Below are positions 1-6,378 of a stretch of DNA of 7,185 nucleotides, one piece after another (position 1 is the first letter of the stretch; each line of letters starts with the position of its first letter). The DNA lies in the NCBI GenBank assembly GCA_019751475.1, contig JAIENH010000783.1:1-7185 (forward strand), read 5' to 3'. This stretch comes from Cyclobacteriaceae bacterium (GTDB lineage: Bacteria; Bacteroidota; Bacteroidia; Cytophagales; Cyclobacteriaceae). The position numbers were made by a program, and so were the translations under genes. The notes beneath the pieces were generated by a model. The model was not told the DNA's origin and ran no database searches. It saw only the letters and a list, made by a program, of their open reading frames with translations.

Positions 1-525
1 TGCTTGTGACATCAACCGGGCCTGAAGGCCCATCTTGCTTTCGCCCATTTCACCTTCCAATTCACCTTTTGGCACAAGAGCTGCCACCGAGTCAATTACA
101 ATAATGTCAATGGCGCCTGAGCGAATGAGGTGGTCGGCAATTTCTAATGCCTGCTCACCGTTGTCGGGTTGAGAGATGAGCAAGTTTTCGGTATCAATAC
201 CCAATTTCTCAGCGTAGGTCTTGTCAAAGGCATGCTCCGCGTCAATGAATGCTGCCAGGCCACCTTTGCGCTGTGCCTCGGCAATGCAATGCATGGTCAA
301 CGTTGTCTTGCCCGATGATTCAGGTCCGTAGATTTCTGTAACACGGCCCCGCGGAATGCCTCCGATACCCAAGGCTACATCCAGGCCCAGTGAACCGGTG
401 GAGATGGCCGGCACGTCCATCACTTTTTCATCACTCAATTTCATTACCGTGCCTTTGCCGTAGGTCTTGTCCAGTTTGTCAAGGGTCAGTTGTAGGGCCT
501 TCAGTTTTTCTTTTGCATCACTCAT
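1..525 (-). CDS. recA: RecA recombinase, N-terminal 175 residues (partial, cut by window edge)
   Basis: Reading the minus strand from an ATG at 525-523 gives an open frame of exactly 175 codons to the window edge; the rest of a roughly 340-350-residue protein lies outside. RecA is the cytoplasmic ATP-dependent recombinase that coats single-stranded DNA, drives strand exchange and, where a LexA-type repressor exists, triggers its self-cleavage. Visible motifs are the Walker A loop GPESSGKT (residues 67-74), the catalytic glutamate in DAEHAFD (E97, matching E96 of E. coli), the Walker B strand [10 protein letters not shown] (141-150), and the start of DNA-binding loop L1 (about 154-165) followed by [11 protein letters not shown]. 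The N-terminal helix (residues 2-22) that mediates subunit contacts is present, so the start is secure. No Shine-Dalgarno sequence precedes the start. It is divergent from the next gene. The visible part is intact. Confidence 0.98.
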   Translation of the reverse strand, partial: MSDAKEKLKALQLTLDKLDKTYGKGTVMKLSDEKVMDVPAISTGSLGLDVALGIGGIPRGRVTEIYGPESSGKTTLTMHCIAEAQRKGGLAAFIDAEHAFDKTYAEKLGIDTENLLISQPDNGEQALEIADHLIRSGAIDIIVIDSVAALVPKGELEGEMGESKMGLQARLMSQA

Positions 526-804
526 ATGTAAATAGTTGTAGTTACGATGTTGGGGTTTGCCGATGAGGCAAAAAATTTCAATGCGGGGCTGAAATTACCA
601 TTTCGTTAATAATAAGAAAATCAGTGCAGTCAATAGTTTGTCTGACGCTCGTGCAGAAAAAAGATTTAACTGGCTAATGGTTAACGAATAACGGGCAACA
701 ATCTTAATTTGCGCTTTCATGTGCTAATGTTTTATTTTTTAAAGGTCACATGGAATAGCCTGATTAACATATCAGTGGGTGAAAACCCTCTTAATGGCCA
801 TTTC
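526..804. other. Divergent intergenic spacer between recA and the barrel protein gene
   Basis: This 279-bp AT-rich spacer must hold the recA promoter (minus strand) and the promoter of the barrel/peptidase pair (plus strand), but neither strand has an exact TAnnTTTG element. The nearest plus-strand matches are TTAATTTG (704-711) and TATTTTTT (733-740), each one base off; the nearest on the minus strand is ATTTTTTG (complement of 569-576), two bases off. Two small inverted repeats are visible: TTCGTTAA (602-609) against TTAACGAA (681-688), and TTAAC-N9-GTTAA (666-684). A short GGGT-GAAA-ACCC hairpin lies at 777-788, close to the downstream start codon. I recognise no canonical LexA box, riboswitch or RNA gene. 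Confidence 0.5.
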
Positions 805-1926
805 ATGCGGAAATATCTCGCTTTCATTTTATGGTTGTTGTCAGGAGCCCCCTTTCTCTGTCATGCGCAGTTGAACAACCGGGTTTTTGAAGACCGCCTT
901 TCTGTGGAGGAAGCCGACTCTGGCAAGCTGTATGCGGGGGTCAATGCCCTGGGATTTTTCAAGAACAACGAATATTTCAAAACCACCATCGATGGCTATA
1001 CATTGTATGGCTACCAGTTTCAACCCTTCGTCAGCTATCACCTCACCAAGAACGTCCGCATTGATGCGGGTGGCTATTTTCAGAAAGACTTTGGCAACAG
1101 CAAATTCTCTACGGCTGCGCCAATCTTTTCCATCAAGTGGAAAAAGAAAGATTACGCCATCATTTTTGGAAACCTGGAGAGCAGCTTGAACCACCGGCTC
1201 ATTGAGCCGCTATTTGATTTTGAACGCGTGCTCAACAACCGACTTGAGACAGGAACGCAGTTTCAACTTAATCGCGAAGACTTCTTTGTGGATGCATGGG
1301 TAGATTGGCAGTACATGCAATATTGGCGCGACACTAGGCAAGAGCAATTGGTAGCAGGACTCTCATTGCAAAAGAGATTTTTGAAAACCGGTAACAGCGA
1401 GTGGAGCATACCGTTCCAGGTGCTCACACGTCATCAGGGTGGGCAACTTGATCAGGCGGGTCTTCCTATTCAGACGTTGGTCAATTACGCAGCCGGATTA
1501 AATTGGTCGTACACCACTTCTGGTTTCATTAAAAATATTACTGCCAATGGTTTTTATGTATTCGATAAGGACATAACCGAAACGCGCCAGGCTTACCTGG
1601 ATGGTGATGGCTTTTATGCCAATGCCAATCTTGCTACGCGTATTGGACTGGATGTGATGGCAAGCTATTGGCAGGGCAGCGAGTTCATGAACTTTCAGGG
1701 TGGAAAAATTTATGAGTCTGTTTCTTTTTTTAACCCATCGAAGATTCAGCCTCGCTCACAACTTCTGATCCTTCGCTTTTTATATGATTATAAAGTGACA
1801 GACCGGTTCTATCTTACTCTCCGTTACGAGCCATACTATGATTTTTCATTCAAGTCGTTTCAATATTCCTATGGACTTTACATCAACTACCGCGACCGGT
1901 ATTTTTTAGTGAAGAGAAAAAAATAA
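805..1926 (+). CDS. Secreted protein, probable outer-membrane beta-barrel, function unknown
   Basis: The protein has 373 residues from the ATG at 805. It starts with a clear Sec signal peptide: MRKY, a hydrophobic core (about 5-18), and a likely signal peptidase I site after CHA (A21), leaving Q22 as first mature residue, a pattern common in Bacteroidota. The frame stays open upstream to 709, with another ATG at 727, but those starts would bury the signal peptide, so 805 is preferred. The mature part is rich in Tyr, Phe and Trp with alternating polar and hydrophobic stretches and repeated turn-like NN, DG and KN sites. That is what an outer-membrane barrel looks like, for example around VDAWVDWQYMQYW and FYLTLRYEPYYDFSF. 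The tail KRKK after the last aromatic residues is unusual for a barrel, which normally ends on an aromatic. I cannot name the family. The stop is one base from the next start, so the two genes are surely one transcript. Confidence 0.75.
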   Translation: MRKYLAFILWLLSGAPFLCHAQLNNRVFEDRLSVEEADSGKLYAGVNALGFFKNNEYFKTTIDGYTLYGYQFQPFVSYHLTKNVRIDAGGYFQKDFGNSKFSTAAPIFSIKWKKKDYAIIFGNLESSLNHRLIEPLFDFERVLNNRLETGTQFQLNREDFFVDAWVDWQYMQYWRDTRQEQLVAGLSLQKRFLKTGNSEWSIPFQVLTRHQGGQLDQAGLPIQTLVNYAAGLNWSYTTSGFIKNITANGFYVFDKDITETRQAYLDGDGFYANANLATRIGLDVMASYWQGSEFMNFQGGKIYESVSFFNPSKIQPRSQLLILRFLYDYKVTDRFYLTLRYEPYYDFSFKSFQYSYGLYINYRDRYFLVKRKK

Positions 1927-1927
1927 C

Positions 1928-2956
1928 ATGCTGAAGAAAATCCTGATTGGTGTCTTGCTGGTAGTGGTGGCGCTCTGTATTTATTTCTGGTCGCTGATAA
2001 GCTATGGGGTTGCGCAGGGGCTGGGGCAATGGAAGATTATCCGCGAAGCGCGACCCGTGGAGGAATTTCTCAACGATCCGAATTTTCCAGACTCGCTCAA
2101 GACGAAGCTCCGGCTCGTGCAGCAGGCAAGACAGTTTGCCATCGATTCGCTGGGACTGCAAGACACAGAAAACTACACAACTCTTTATGATCAAAAAGGA
2201 GAGGAGCTGATGTGGGTTGTGACGGCCTGCGAAGAATTTAAACTCAAACCGAAAGAGTGGCATTTTCCCGTGGTGGGCTCCGTGCCATACAAAGGTTACT
2301 TCGATAAAGAGAAGGCCATGCGTGAAAGGGATGGACTTGAGAAAGCCGGTTGGGATGTGAGTGTTCTTAACCCGGGAGGATGGAGTACGCTCGGATGGTT
2401 TACTGATCCAATTCTCAGTGGAATGCTAAGACGCAGCGATGGCGACCTGGCCAGCACGATTATTCATGAGATGGTGCACGCTACCATTTTTGTAAAAGAC
2501 AGTGTTGAGTTCAACGAAAACCTGGCATCTTTCATTGGCGATCAGGGAGCTGCACTTTTTTTGCTGCGCACCGTGGGCGACACGGCACTGGCGTATCGCG
2601 AGTTTACACACTACGATGGCGACTATCGAAAATTATCCGACCACATGATGCGGGCTGCCAAAAAATTGGACAGCCTTTATACTTCATTTGATGACGGACT
2701 TTCCACGGAAGTGAAGAAAGAAAAAAAGCAAGCCTTCATTCAGAAGATTGTTGACACGATTGATACGCTCACATTTAGTGACGGGCGCAAGCGCATCAAA
2801 CGTTCGCCCAAGCGATTGCCCAACAACACCTACTTTATGAACTACCTCACGTACGAATCAAAGCATGATACCATGAAGGAAGATTGGGAGAGAATTTTTA
2901 ATCGCGATCTCAAGGCTATGATCCGTTATTATCAAAAGCGTTACCCATTTTTGTGA
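1928..2956 (+). CDS. Membrane-anchored putative aminopeptidase (Aminopep/COG4324-type zinc metallopeptidase)
   Basis: The protein has 342 residues. An N-terminal hydrophobic helix (about 4-26) should anchor it in the inner membrane with the catalytic domain in the periplasm. Key landmarks are EARPVEEFLNDP (40-51), FPVVGSVPYKGYFD, the GWSTLGWFTDPILS stretch, and the zinc site IIHEMVH with H180, E181 and H184. FNENLA follows, in which E197 is the probable third ligand. The order and wording match, from memory, the putative aminopeptidase family PF10023/COG4324, whose activity is predicted rather than well established. Proteobacterial members as I recall them are lipoproteins; here C17 follows V-A-L, a poor lipobox, so a plain membrane anchor is more likely. 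The C-terminal part (about 225-342) is charged and helical. The start lies one base after the barrel gene stop, without a Shine-Dalgarno sequence, so translation is probably coupled. Family call is firm; substrate is unknown. Confidence 0.87.
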   Translation: MLKKILIGVLLVVVALCIYFWSLISYGVAQGLGQWKIIREARPVEEFLNDPNFPDSLKTKLRLVQQARQFAIDSLGLQDTENYTTLYDQKGEELMWVVTACEEFKLKPKEWHFPVVGSVPYKGYFDKEKAMRERDGLEKAGWDVSVLNPGGWSTLGWFTDPILSGMLRRSDGDLASTIIHEMVHATIFVKDSVEFNENLASFIGDQGAALFLLRTVGDTALAYREFTHYDGDYRKLSDHMMRAAKKLDSLYTSFDDGLSTEVKKEKKQAFIQKIVDTIDTLTFSDGRKRIKRSPKRLPNNTYFMNYLTYESKHDTMKEDWERIFNRDLKAMIRYYQKRYPFL

Positions 2957-3002
2957 TCGAGGGTGCGTTACCGAAAAATTAAGGATTTGTTAAGAACATA
3001 AC

Positions 3003-3038
3003 CTTGATTTTTTATTGGGCGATTACTGGCTACTTTTG
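3003..3038 (+). promoter_or_regulatory. Promoter of the two-component operon (Bacteroidota type)
   Basis: TACTTTTG at 3031-3038 matches the Bacteroidota -7 consensus TAnnTTTG exactly. The best -33 candidate is CTTG at 3003-3006, 24 bases upstream, a little farther than usual; ATTG at 3014-3017 is too close. Transcription should begin near 3043-3046, giving a leader of about 15-18 bases that is A-rich (CATCAAACAACAAAAG) and has no Shine-Dalgarno sequence. A small dyad, GTTA-N6-TAAC (2989-3002), lies just upstream and could bind a regulator. No terminator for the preceding gene is visible in the spacer 2957-3060. Confidence 0.65.
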
Positions 3039-3060
3039 AACATCAAACAACAAAAGATTC

Positions 3061-3750
3061 ATGGGCAAGAAACCCGCGTACAAAGTACTGGTGGTGGATG
3101 ACGATGAAGCGATACTGGAATTGCTTAAGTACAATCTCGACAAGGAAGGCTACGAAGTAAAAATTGCCAACAACGGTTCACTGGGCGTGGAGATAGCCCG
3201 GAAGTTCAAGCCAGAGTTGGTACTCCTTGATATTATGATGCCGCACATGGATGGTGTGGAGGCGTGTCGCCAGCTACGGGCCATGCCTGACCTGATCAAC
3301 ACTTTTATTGTATTCCTCACCGCGCGTTCGGAGGAGTATTCTGAAGTGGCCGCCTTTGATGTGGGTGCCGATGACTACATCACCAAGCCCATCAAGCCGC
3401 GGGCGCTTATGAGTCGCATTCAGGCGCTATTTAGAAGAGACTCAAAAGGAAAACTGCCGGCCTCCCAGATTACCGTGGGCGATCTGCTGATTGACCGGTC
3501 CAGCTATACCATTAAAATAAAAGGCCGGGAAGTAAACCTGCCCAAGAAGGAATTTGAATTGCTTTTTTTCCTGGCCCAAAACCCCAATAAAGTGTTCTCC
3601 CGCGATGATCTCTTGCAGAATATTTGGGGGGCCGATGTATATGTGCTGGCCCGTACGGTAGACGTTCACATCAGAAAAGTGCGAGAAAAGATTGGAGATG
3701 ACTACATTACAACCGTAAAAGGAGTCGGTTACAAATTCAATCTGAGCTAA
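3061..3750 (+). CDS. OmpR/PhoB-family response regulator transcription factor
   Basis: This 229-residue cytoplasmic protein has two domains. The receiver domain (about 7-124) carries the acidic pocket D13-D14-D15, the phospho-acceptor D57 in LLDIMMP, the switch threonine T87 in VFLTA, and K109 in the ITKPIKP stretch. All active-site residues are present, so it should be phosphorylated. The C-terminal winged-helix DNA-binding domain (about 136-229) shows the usual features: NLPKKEFELLFFLAQNPNKV, then VFSRDDLLQNIWG, the recognition-helix region ARTVDVHIRKVREKIG, and the wing TVKGVGYKF. Length is normal. PhoB-type is the nearest description, but OmpR-family members are hard to tell apart by sequence. 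The kinase gene follows after three bases and is its likely partner. The neighbouring phosphate permease makes phosphate response a plausible but unproven role. Confidence 0.93.
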   Translation: MGKKPAYKVLVVDDDEAILELLKYNLDKEGYEVKIANNGSLGVEIARKFKPELVLLDIMMPHMDGVEACRQLRAMPDLINTFIVFLTARSEEYSEVAAFDVGADDYITKPIKPRALMSRIQALFRRDSKGKLPASQITVGDLLIDRSSYTIKIKGREVNLPKKEFELLFFLAQNPNKVFSRDDLLQNIWGADVYVLARTVDVHIRKVREKIGDDYITTVKGVGYKFNLS

Positions 3751-3753
3751 CGC

Positions 3754-4794
3754 ATGGTCTATAGCGCCCGGACGATGGCCCTGCTCCTGGCGGTGTGCAT
3801 CGCCCTGGTGACAGTGCTTTTTCTTTCGCTGGTAAAAAGCGTAGACCGCGATGGCCTTATCGTGGCGGGTGTCATCAGTTTTTCCGGTTCCTACCTATTA
3901 GTATATGTGGTATTAGAATTTCTCATCTTCCGTGAGATCAACAAAATCTACAAGATGCTCTCCAAGCTTCGAAAGAAAGAACTGGGAGGATTGAAACGTG
4001 ATAAGTCGGGGGCATTAAATCCGCTGAAAAACATCAACGAAGAAATTTTTTCTTTTGCTTCTCTTAAGCAAAAAGAAATTGATGAATTAAAGAAGTTGGA
4101 GGCTTTCCGTAAGGAGTTTATTGCCGATGTTTCTCACGAACTGAAGACACCCATATTCGCGGCCCAGGGTTTTGTGCACACTCTATTGGACGGTGCTGTG
4201 AATGACAAGCAGGTACGCAATAAGTTTTTGAAGAAGGCGGCCAAGAGTCTTGATGGCTTGGATATACTGGTGCAAGACTTGCTCACGCTTTCGCAAATTG
4301 AAACGGGCGACATCAAAATGAAATTTGAATCCATCGACTTGTACAAACTCTGCACGGAGGTGGTTGATCAGTTTGAAGAGAAAGCTCAGAAAAAGAATAT
4401 TCGATTAAAGCTGACAGACCCGCAGCACAAACTCATCGTCTATGCCGACTGGCAACGCATCTCACAAGTAGTCACCAATCTGGTATCCAATGCACTCAAT
4501 TATACACTCGATGGGGGTGAGGTGACAGTAAGTTTTGATCATGGCAAAAAAAATATCACCACGTTTATTACAGATACGGGTGAAGGCATTCCTACGCAGC
4601 ATCTTACTCGCATATTCGAACGGTTCTACCGGGTAGACAAGAGTCGCAGTCGCGAGAAGGGCGGCACCGGTCTGGGGCTTGCCATTGTGAAACACATCTT
4701 GGAAGGACATGGCACGCGAGCAGAAGTGGAGAGCCATGTGGGCAAGGGTTCCGTCTTTAGCTTTAAATTGCCGCGGGTAAAAGATGAAGAGTAA
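3754..4794 (+). CDS. PhoR-like sensor histidine kinase without a periplasmic or PAS sensor domain
   Basis: This 346-residue inner-membrane kinase has two helices (about 8-27 and 34-59) joined by a loop of about six residues, so almost nothing reaches the periplasm. A 58-residue charged linker (60-117) follows; it may be a degenerate HAMP or coiled coil and is too short for a PAS domain. The HisKA domain contains FIADVSHELKTPI with phospho-acceptor H128. The ATPase domain has the N box (N242 to N246 in VVTNLVSNALNYT), G1 box DTGEGI (274-279), F box FERFYR (288-293) and G2 box GGTGLGL (303-309). All catalytic boxes are intact. The start ATG is three bases after the regulator stop, with no Shine-Dalgarno sequence, so coupled translation is likely. 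The helix pair with a tiny loop resembles E. coli PhoR, but the PhoR PAS domain is missing. Its signal is unknown; phosphate is an inference from context. Confidence 0.93.
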   Translation: MVYSARTMALLLAVCIALVTVLFLSLVKSVDRDGLIVAGVISFSGSYLLVYVVLEFLIFREINKIYKMLSKLRKKELGGLKRDKSGALNPLKNINEEIFSFASLKQKEIDELKKLEAFRKEFIADVSHELKTPIFAAQGFVHTLLDGAVNDKQVRNKFLKKAAKSLDGLDILVQDLLTLSQIETGDIKMKFESIDLYKLCTEVVDQFEEKAQKKNIRLKLTDPQHKLIVYADWQRISQVVTNLVSNALNYTLDGGEVTVSFDHGKKNITTFITDTGEGIPTQHLTRIFERFYRVDKSRSREKGGTGLGLAIVKHILEGHGTRAEVESHVGKGSVFSFKLPRVKDEE

Positions 4795-4820
4795 CAGCCC
4801 ATTCGTAACATTTACTTAAT

Positions 4821-4849
4821 ATTGAGAAGCGTTACTTGGTTTACATTTG
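4821..4849 (+). promoter_or_regulatory. Promoter of the phosphate permease gene (Bacteroidota type)
   Basis: TACATTTG at 4842-4849 matches the -7 consensus TAnnTTTG exactly, and ATTG at 4821-4824 lies 17 bases upstream as a usable -33 element. Transcription should begin near 4855, leaving a leader of about 33 bases before the ATG at 4888, without a Shine-Dalgarno sequence. The permease can therefore be expressed independently of the kinase operon, although no terminator separates them. GTAAC (4805-4809) and GTTAC (4831-4835) flank the -33 element as an imperfect dyad and may be operator half-sites. Confidence 0.65.
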
Positions 4850-4887
4850 CTTCAATGCATCTACCCATACCGTCACTTTTTTGAATC

Positions 4888-6306
4888 ATGTTTGAGTTAG
4901 ATTTCTCGTATTCACTGCTATTGATCATTTGCTTAGTCACGGCCTGTGGGTTCGAATTTGTGAACGGCTTTCATGATACGGCCAATGCGGTAGCTACTGT
5001 TATTTATACCAATTCGCTCAAGCCTTGGGTGGCTGTGATTTGGTCAGGGGCGTGGAATTTTATGGGTGTGTTGCTGGGTGGTATCAGTGTGGCGGTTGGT
5101 ATCATTAATCTACTGCCGGTAGAATCGCTGATCGATCAAAACATTACGCATAGTTTATCCATGGTGTTCGCGCTGCTGTTAAGCGCCATCTTTTGGAATT
5201 TGCTGACGTGGTATTTGGGTATACCCTGCTCAAGTTCGCATACGTTGATAGCCTCTATTTTAGGTGTGGGAATAGCGTATTCCTTATTACCAGGCGTAAC
5301 AGAAGCAGGAGTTGACTGGAGTCAGGCCAAAAAGAGTGGCATGTCATTGCTCGTTTCTCCGTTGCTGGGCTTTTCTCTCACGATCATACTCATGTTTTTG
5401 ATTCGTGTTGGCACGCGCAAAACAGAATATGGAGAAAGTCTTTTCAAAGAACCTAAGAAAGACACGCCTCCGCCATTTTGGATCAGGGCCATTCTTATCA
5501 TGACGTGCACAAGTGTAAGCTACTCACACGGTTCAAACGATGGACAAAAAGGAGTGGGGCTTATCATGTTAATATTGATTGGTATTGTGCCCACATACTT
5601 TGCGTTGAATGAAAAGATTTCTCCTAATAAGTTGCGAGCACCGCTTTCGGAGATTGGTCGAGTTGTTAATTCAATGGACACACGACCACTATCAAAGCCT
5701 GACAGCACGACCTGGGCGCAGACGGTGTCGCTGACCGGAGAGCTCACGTCACGCATCACACCGGTGGCAAGTTTATCTGCCATTGCTAAGAAAGATCGCT
5801 TTGAAGTGCGGAAGGATATTCTCGTGATCGACCGCAATATCAAGCATCTCTTGGAAGAAGAAGCAGTAGTCATCAGCCAGGCAGATCGCCAAGTACTTCA
5901 GCGAAGCATGAAAGAGATGCGCAAAGTAACGGACTACTCGCCCACGTGGGTAATTTTGATCATCGCCATCTCATTAGGCATCGGTACCATGATAGGCTGG
6001 AAGCGTATTGTGAAGACGATCGGTGAAAAAATCGGCAAAGAACATTTGAGCTACGCACAGGGTGCGAGTGCCGAGCTGGTGGCCGCTGCTACCATTGGCG
6101 CTGCCAGTCAGTTTGGTTGGCCTGTGAGTACTACTCAGGTGCTGTCGTCTGGCATTGCAGGTAGCATGGTGGCCAGCAAAGGGTTAAAGAATTTACAAGT
6201 AGATACGGTGCGAAATATTCTCATCGCCTGGGTGCTCACCGTTCCCGTAGTCACGATCATGTCTGGCACCTTGTTTTTCCTCTTCCGCACCATCGTTGAC
6301 TGGTAA
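4888..6306 (+). CDS. pit: PiT-family inorganic phosphate transporter
   Basis: This 472-residue inner-membrane protein belongs to the PiT family, which takes up phosphate, often as a metal-phosphate complex, driven by an ion gradient. Both halves of the inverted-repeat fold carry their signatures. The first has FVNGFHDTANAVAT (24-37) and PCSSSHT (113-119). The second has SHGSNDGQKGVG (213-224) and PVSTTQ (412-417). Hydrophobic helices lie roughly at 9-25, 45-76, 86-107, 114-136, 151-173, 197-212, 222-241, 355-371 and 437-470, with others less sharply defined. A hydrophilic, charged, partly helical region (about 242-352) divides the halves; E. coli PitA also has a central loop and is of similar length (499). 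No PhoU-like DUF47 gene, a frequent partner, is next to it here. It follows the two-component genes after 93 bases with its own promoter. Substrate could be sulfate or another anion in rare relatives, but phosphate is by far most likely. Confidence 0.95.
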   Translation: MFELDFSYSLLLIICLVTACGFEFVNGFHDTANAVATVIYTNSLKPWVAVIWSGAWNFMGVLLGGISVAVGIINLLPVESLIDQNITHSLSMVFALLLSAIFWNLLTWYLGIPCSSSHTLIASILGVGIAYSLLPGVTEAGVDWSQAKKSGMSLLVSPLLGFSLTIILMFLIRVGTRKTEYGESLFKEPKKDTPPPFWIRAILIMTCTSVSYSHGSNDGQKGVGLIMLILIGIVPTYFALNEKISPNKLRAPLSEIGRVVNSMDTRPLSKPDSTTWAQTVSLTGELTSRITPVASLSAIAKKDRFEVRKDILVIDRNIKHLLEEEAVVISQADRQVLQRSMKEMRKVTDYSPTWVILIIAISLGIGTMIGWKRIVKTIGEKIGKEHLSYAQGASAELVAAATIGAASQFGWPVSTTQVLSSGIAGSMVASKGLKNLQVDTVRNILIAWVLTVPVVTIMSGTLFFLFRTIVDW

Positions 6307-6366
6307 AGAATCGAAAGATTGGTTTCATCCCAGTCTCTTACTTCATCACACTTTCACGCGTCTGGT

Positions 6367-6374
6367 TAACTTTG
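6367..6374 (+). promoter_or_regulatory. -7 element abutting the pseudouridine synthase start
   Basis: TAACTTTG matches TAnnTTTG exactly and ends four bases before the GTG start at 6379. Transcription from such an element normally starts a few bases downstream, which would place the first base at or next to the start codon. No good -33 element is seen 17-23 bases upstream; TTTC at 6352-6355 is too close. The rest of the 72-base spacer after the permease gene contains only a weak AATC-GAAA-GATT hairpin (6309-6320) with no T-tract, so read-through from the permease promoter remains possible. Confidence 0.55.
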
Positions 6375-6378
6375 TCCC

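Noticed and set aside
547..609. Twenty-codon open frame (plus strand) in the recA spacer
   Set aside because: It has no Shine-Dalgarno sequence or promoter element of its own and lies opposite the recA leader; a frame of this length is expected by chance.
709..804. Upstream extension of the barrel protein frame, with TTG at 709 and ATG at 727
   Set aside because: It would add up to 32 residues in front of a well-formed signal peptide. The ATG at 805 gives a normal secreted protein.
841..1194. 117-codon open frame on the minus strand inside the barrel protein gene
   Set aside because: It is wholly antisense to a gene with a good signal peptide and barrel-like composition, shows no recognisable domain, and has no promoter element; it is a frame shadow.
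1976..1978. Lipoprotein cysteine (C17) in the peptidase N terminus
   Set aside because: The residues before it are V-A-L; leucine directly before the cysteine does not fit a lipobox, and the helix continues past it, so a transmembrane anchor fits better.
3754..4794. HAMP or PAS domain in the kinase linker
   Set aside because: The 58-residue linker is too short for PAS, and its match to HAMP rests on a few hydrophobic positions; I would only call it a charged linker.
5520..5873. 117-codon open frame on the minus strand inside the permease gene
   Set aside because: It is antisense to the charged central region of a clear PiT protein and resembles no family.
6309..6320. AATC-GAAA-GATT hairpin after the permease stop, considered as a terminator
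   Set aside because: The stem is four pairs with one GC pair and no T-tract follows, so it is too weak to call.
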